From: Skermanella stibiiresistens SB22 | GTDB taxonomy: Bacteria > Pseudomonadota > Alphaproteobacteria > Azospirillales > Azospirillaceae | DNA: 64,000 nt | NCBI RefSeq assembly: GCF_000576635.1 | Contig: NZ_AVFL01000010.1 | Span: 62,001-126,000 of the forward strand | Direction of reading: 5' to 3' | Part shown: one piece after another, positions 63,018 to 64,000 of the stretch | Position numbering within the stretch: the first letter of the stretch is position 1 | Layout of the letters: the number at the start of each line of letters is the position of its first letter | The notes under the pieces: model-generated | What the model was told of the DNA's origin: nothing | The model's input: the letters and a program-made list of their open reading frames with translations, nothing else | The model's database searches: none | Program-made: the position numbers and the translations under genes

Positions 63018-64000
63018 ATGTATCGCTTCTTCAGGGGGCTGTTCGCGCTGATCGGCCTGATCGTCGTCGTCGTGGCCGCCGGCGGCGGGTACCTGGCGTA
63101 CAAGGCCTGGGACCGCGAGGAACCAGTCTCCGACACCATCGTCCTGAACCTGGATCTCGACCAGGACCTCGCCGAGTACGTGCCCGCCGACCCTTTGTCC
63201 GAGGCGCTGTTCGCGCGTACGGAAAGCCTGCGCGACGTGGTGGACGCGCTGGACCGGGCACGCATGGACCCCCGCGTCAAGGGCGTCGTCGCCCGACTCG
63301 GCGGCGACCAGATCGGTACGGGCAAGGCGCAGGAGATCAGGGCGGCGGTCGAGCGGTTCCGCGCCAGCGACCGTTTCGCCTTCGCCTTCTCGCACTCCTT
63401 CGGCGAGCTGGGGCCGGGCGACCGGTCGTACTACATGGCGAGCGGGTTCGAGCGGATCTGGCTGCAACCCGTCGGCCTGGTTGGACTCACCGGCGTCAGC
63501 GCCTCCGTTCCCTTCGCGCGCGGCGCGCTGGACGAGTTGAACATCACGCCCGAGCTGCGGCACCGGGAGGAATACAAGAGCTTCATGAACACCTTCACCG
63601 AGAAGGGATTCACGGAGCCCCACCGCGAGATGATGGAGGCCCTGATCGGTGACCTGGAGGGCCAACTGGTCAGCGGCATCGCCCAGGGACGGGGCATGGA
63701 CCCGGCGGCGCTCCGCCAGTTGATCGATCGCGGACCTTTCCTGGATCGCGAGGCGGTCGCCGCAAAGCTGGTCGATCAGATCGGCTACTTCGACGAGGTC
63801 CGGAGCGCCGCGCTGGCGCGCGCCGGGGCCGGGGCGGAGTTGATCGACGGCGCCGATTACCTGCGCTCCGCCGGGCGCCCCCATGTCTCGGGGCCGACCA
63901 TCGCGGTCATCTACGGCACCGGATCGATCCAGAGCGGCAAGACCGGGGTCGATCCGCTGTCCGGCGGCACGTCGATGGGGTCGGAGGACATGGTCGAGGC
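63018..64000 (+). CDS. sppA: signal peptide peptidase SppA (67 kDa type), cut by window edge
   Basis: The visible 327 residues begin MYRFFRGLFALIGLIVVVVA, a type II membrane anchor, after GGGAG; an ATG one codon earlier also fits. The S49 peptidase N-domain follows: DTIVLNLDLDQDLAEYVPAD, IWLQPVGLVGLTGVSASVPF, and the catalytic Lys in HREEYKSFMNTFTEKG, then DRGPFLDREAVAAKLVDQIG. The catalytic Ser would be in the second domain outside the window. SppA degrades cleaved signal peptides in the inner membrane. It lies 43 bases after the AhpD-like gene. Confidence 0.93.
   Translation, partial: MYRFFRGLFALIGLIVVVVAAGGGYLAYKAWDREEPVSDTIVLNLDLDQDLAEYVPADPLSEALFARTESLRDVVDALDRARMDPRVKGVVARLGGDQIGTGKAQEIRAAVERFRASDRFAFAFSHSFGELGPGDRSYYMASGFERIWLQPVGLVGLTGVSASVPFARGALDELNITPELRHREEYKSFMNTFTEKGFTEPHREMMEALIGDLEGQLVSGIAQGRGMDPAALRQLIDRGPFLDREAVAAKLVDQIGYFDEVRSAALARAGAGAELIDGADYLRSAGRPHVSGPTIAVIYGTGSIQSGKTGVDPLSGGTSMGSEDMVE

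Overview
The window reads as chromosomal DNA of a high-GC alphaproteobacterium. A free-living or plant/soil-associated Rhodospirillales/Azospirillum-Skermanella-type organism fits best: GC-biased codons throughout, a phasin, FabI, two Tat-signal proteins of oxidative or transport type, a PAS-rich chemosensory repertoire, oligopeptide and branched-chain amino-acid type ABC importers, and a Trp-codon attenuator. The placement is an inference from gene content. I see no tRNA, rRNA, CRISPR array, complete insertion sequence or prophage.

Layout. 1-3.3 kb: a glycogen-debranching-type protein (cut by the window edge) and a GT4 glycosyltransferase, then a Tat-exported M15-like DUF882 protein and a BON-LysM protein. 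3.4-7.3 kb: a zinc-type dehydrogenase divergent from a LysR regulator, an RTX protein, a palindromic repeat and a remnant of an Rpn-type nuclease. 7.3-12.9 kb (minus strand): a hexuronate oxidation cluster of uronate dehydrogenase, HpcH/HpaI aldolase, GntR regulator, tartronate semialdehyde reductase, glycerate 2-kinase and aldose epimerase. 13-16.2 kb: an EamA exporter and two proteins of unknown function (Cys-rich secreted; membrane-anchored coiled coil). 16.3-17.7 kb: a lone trpB preceded by a textbook trp leader peptide and attenuator. 17.9-20.1 kb: a phasin and a soluble PAS-PAS chemoreceptor.

20.1-25.4 kb is the most unusual part. Two near-identical small secreted proteins, each made of two 37-residue repeats, flank an MscS channel carrying a cyclic-nucleotide-binding domain. 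They are followed by a Crp/Fnr regulator and a divergent outer-membrane-type lipoprotein with CsgG, peptidoglycan-binding and DUF4384 regions. Both repeat-protein genes share a spaced promoter block, and all three upstream regions carry a Crp-like half-site with the same seven bases, TCACACC. I propose a CsgG-linked (curli/holdfast-like) secretion module under Crp-type control.

25.4-30.2 kb: an FAD oxidoreductase, then a tightly overlapping operon of inositol-3-phosphate synthase, histidine phosphatase, SAM methyltransferase and a glycosidase-like protein. 30.3-35.5 kb: a DUF1428 protein and a complete Liv-type ABC operon. 35.6-39.8 kb: GH25 lysozyme, LysE exporter, MFS transporter, CYTH protein and hisE. 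40-45.2 kb (minus): a Dpp/Opp-type importer. 45.5-50.6 kb: a YcaD-like MFS protein, a two-gene unit with a PIN-like protein, then aminotransferase-GNAT-FkbM. 50.7-53.5 kb: a CheY-CheC-PAS kinase unit, the second palindromic repeat and two small genes. 53.6-56.3 kb: isoquinoline-1-oxidoreductase-type molybdenum hydroxylase. 56.4-64 kb: YihY, fabI, aroC, hybrid kinase, exoD, an AhpD-like protein and the start of sppA.
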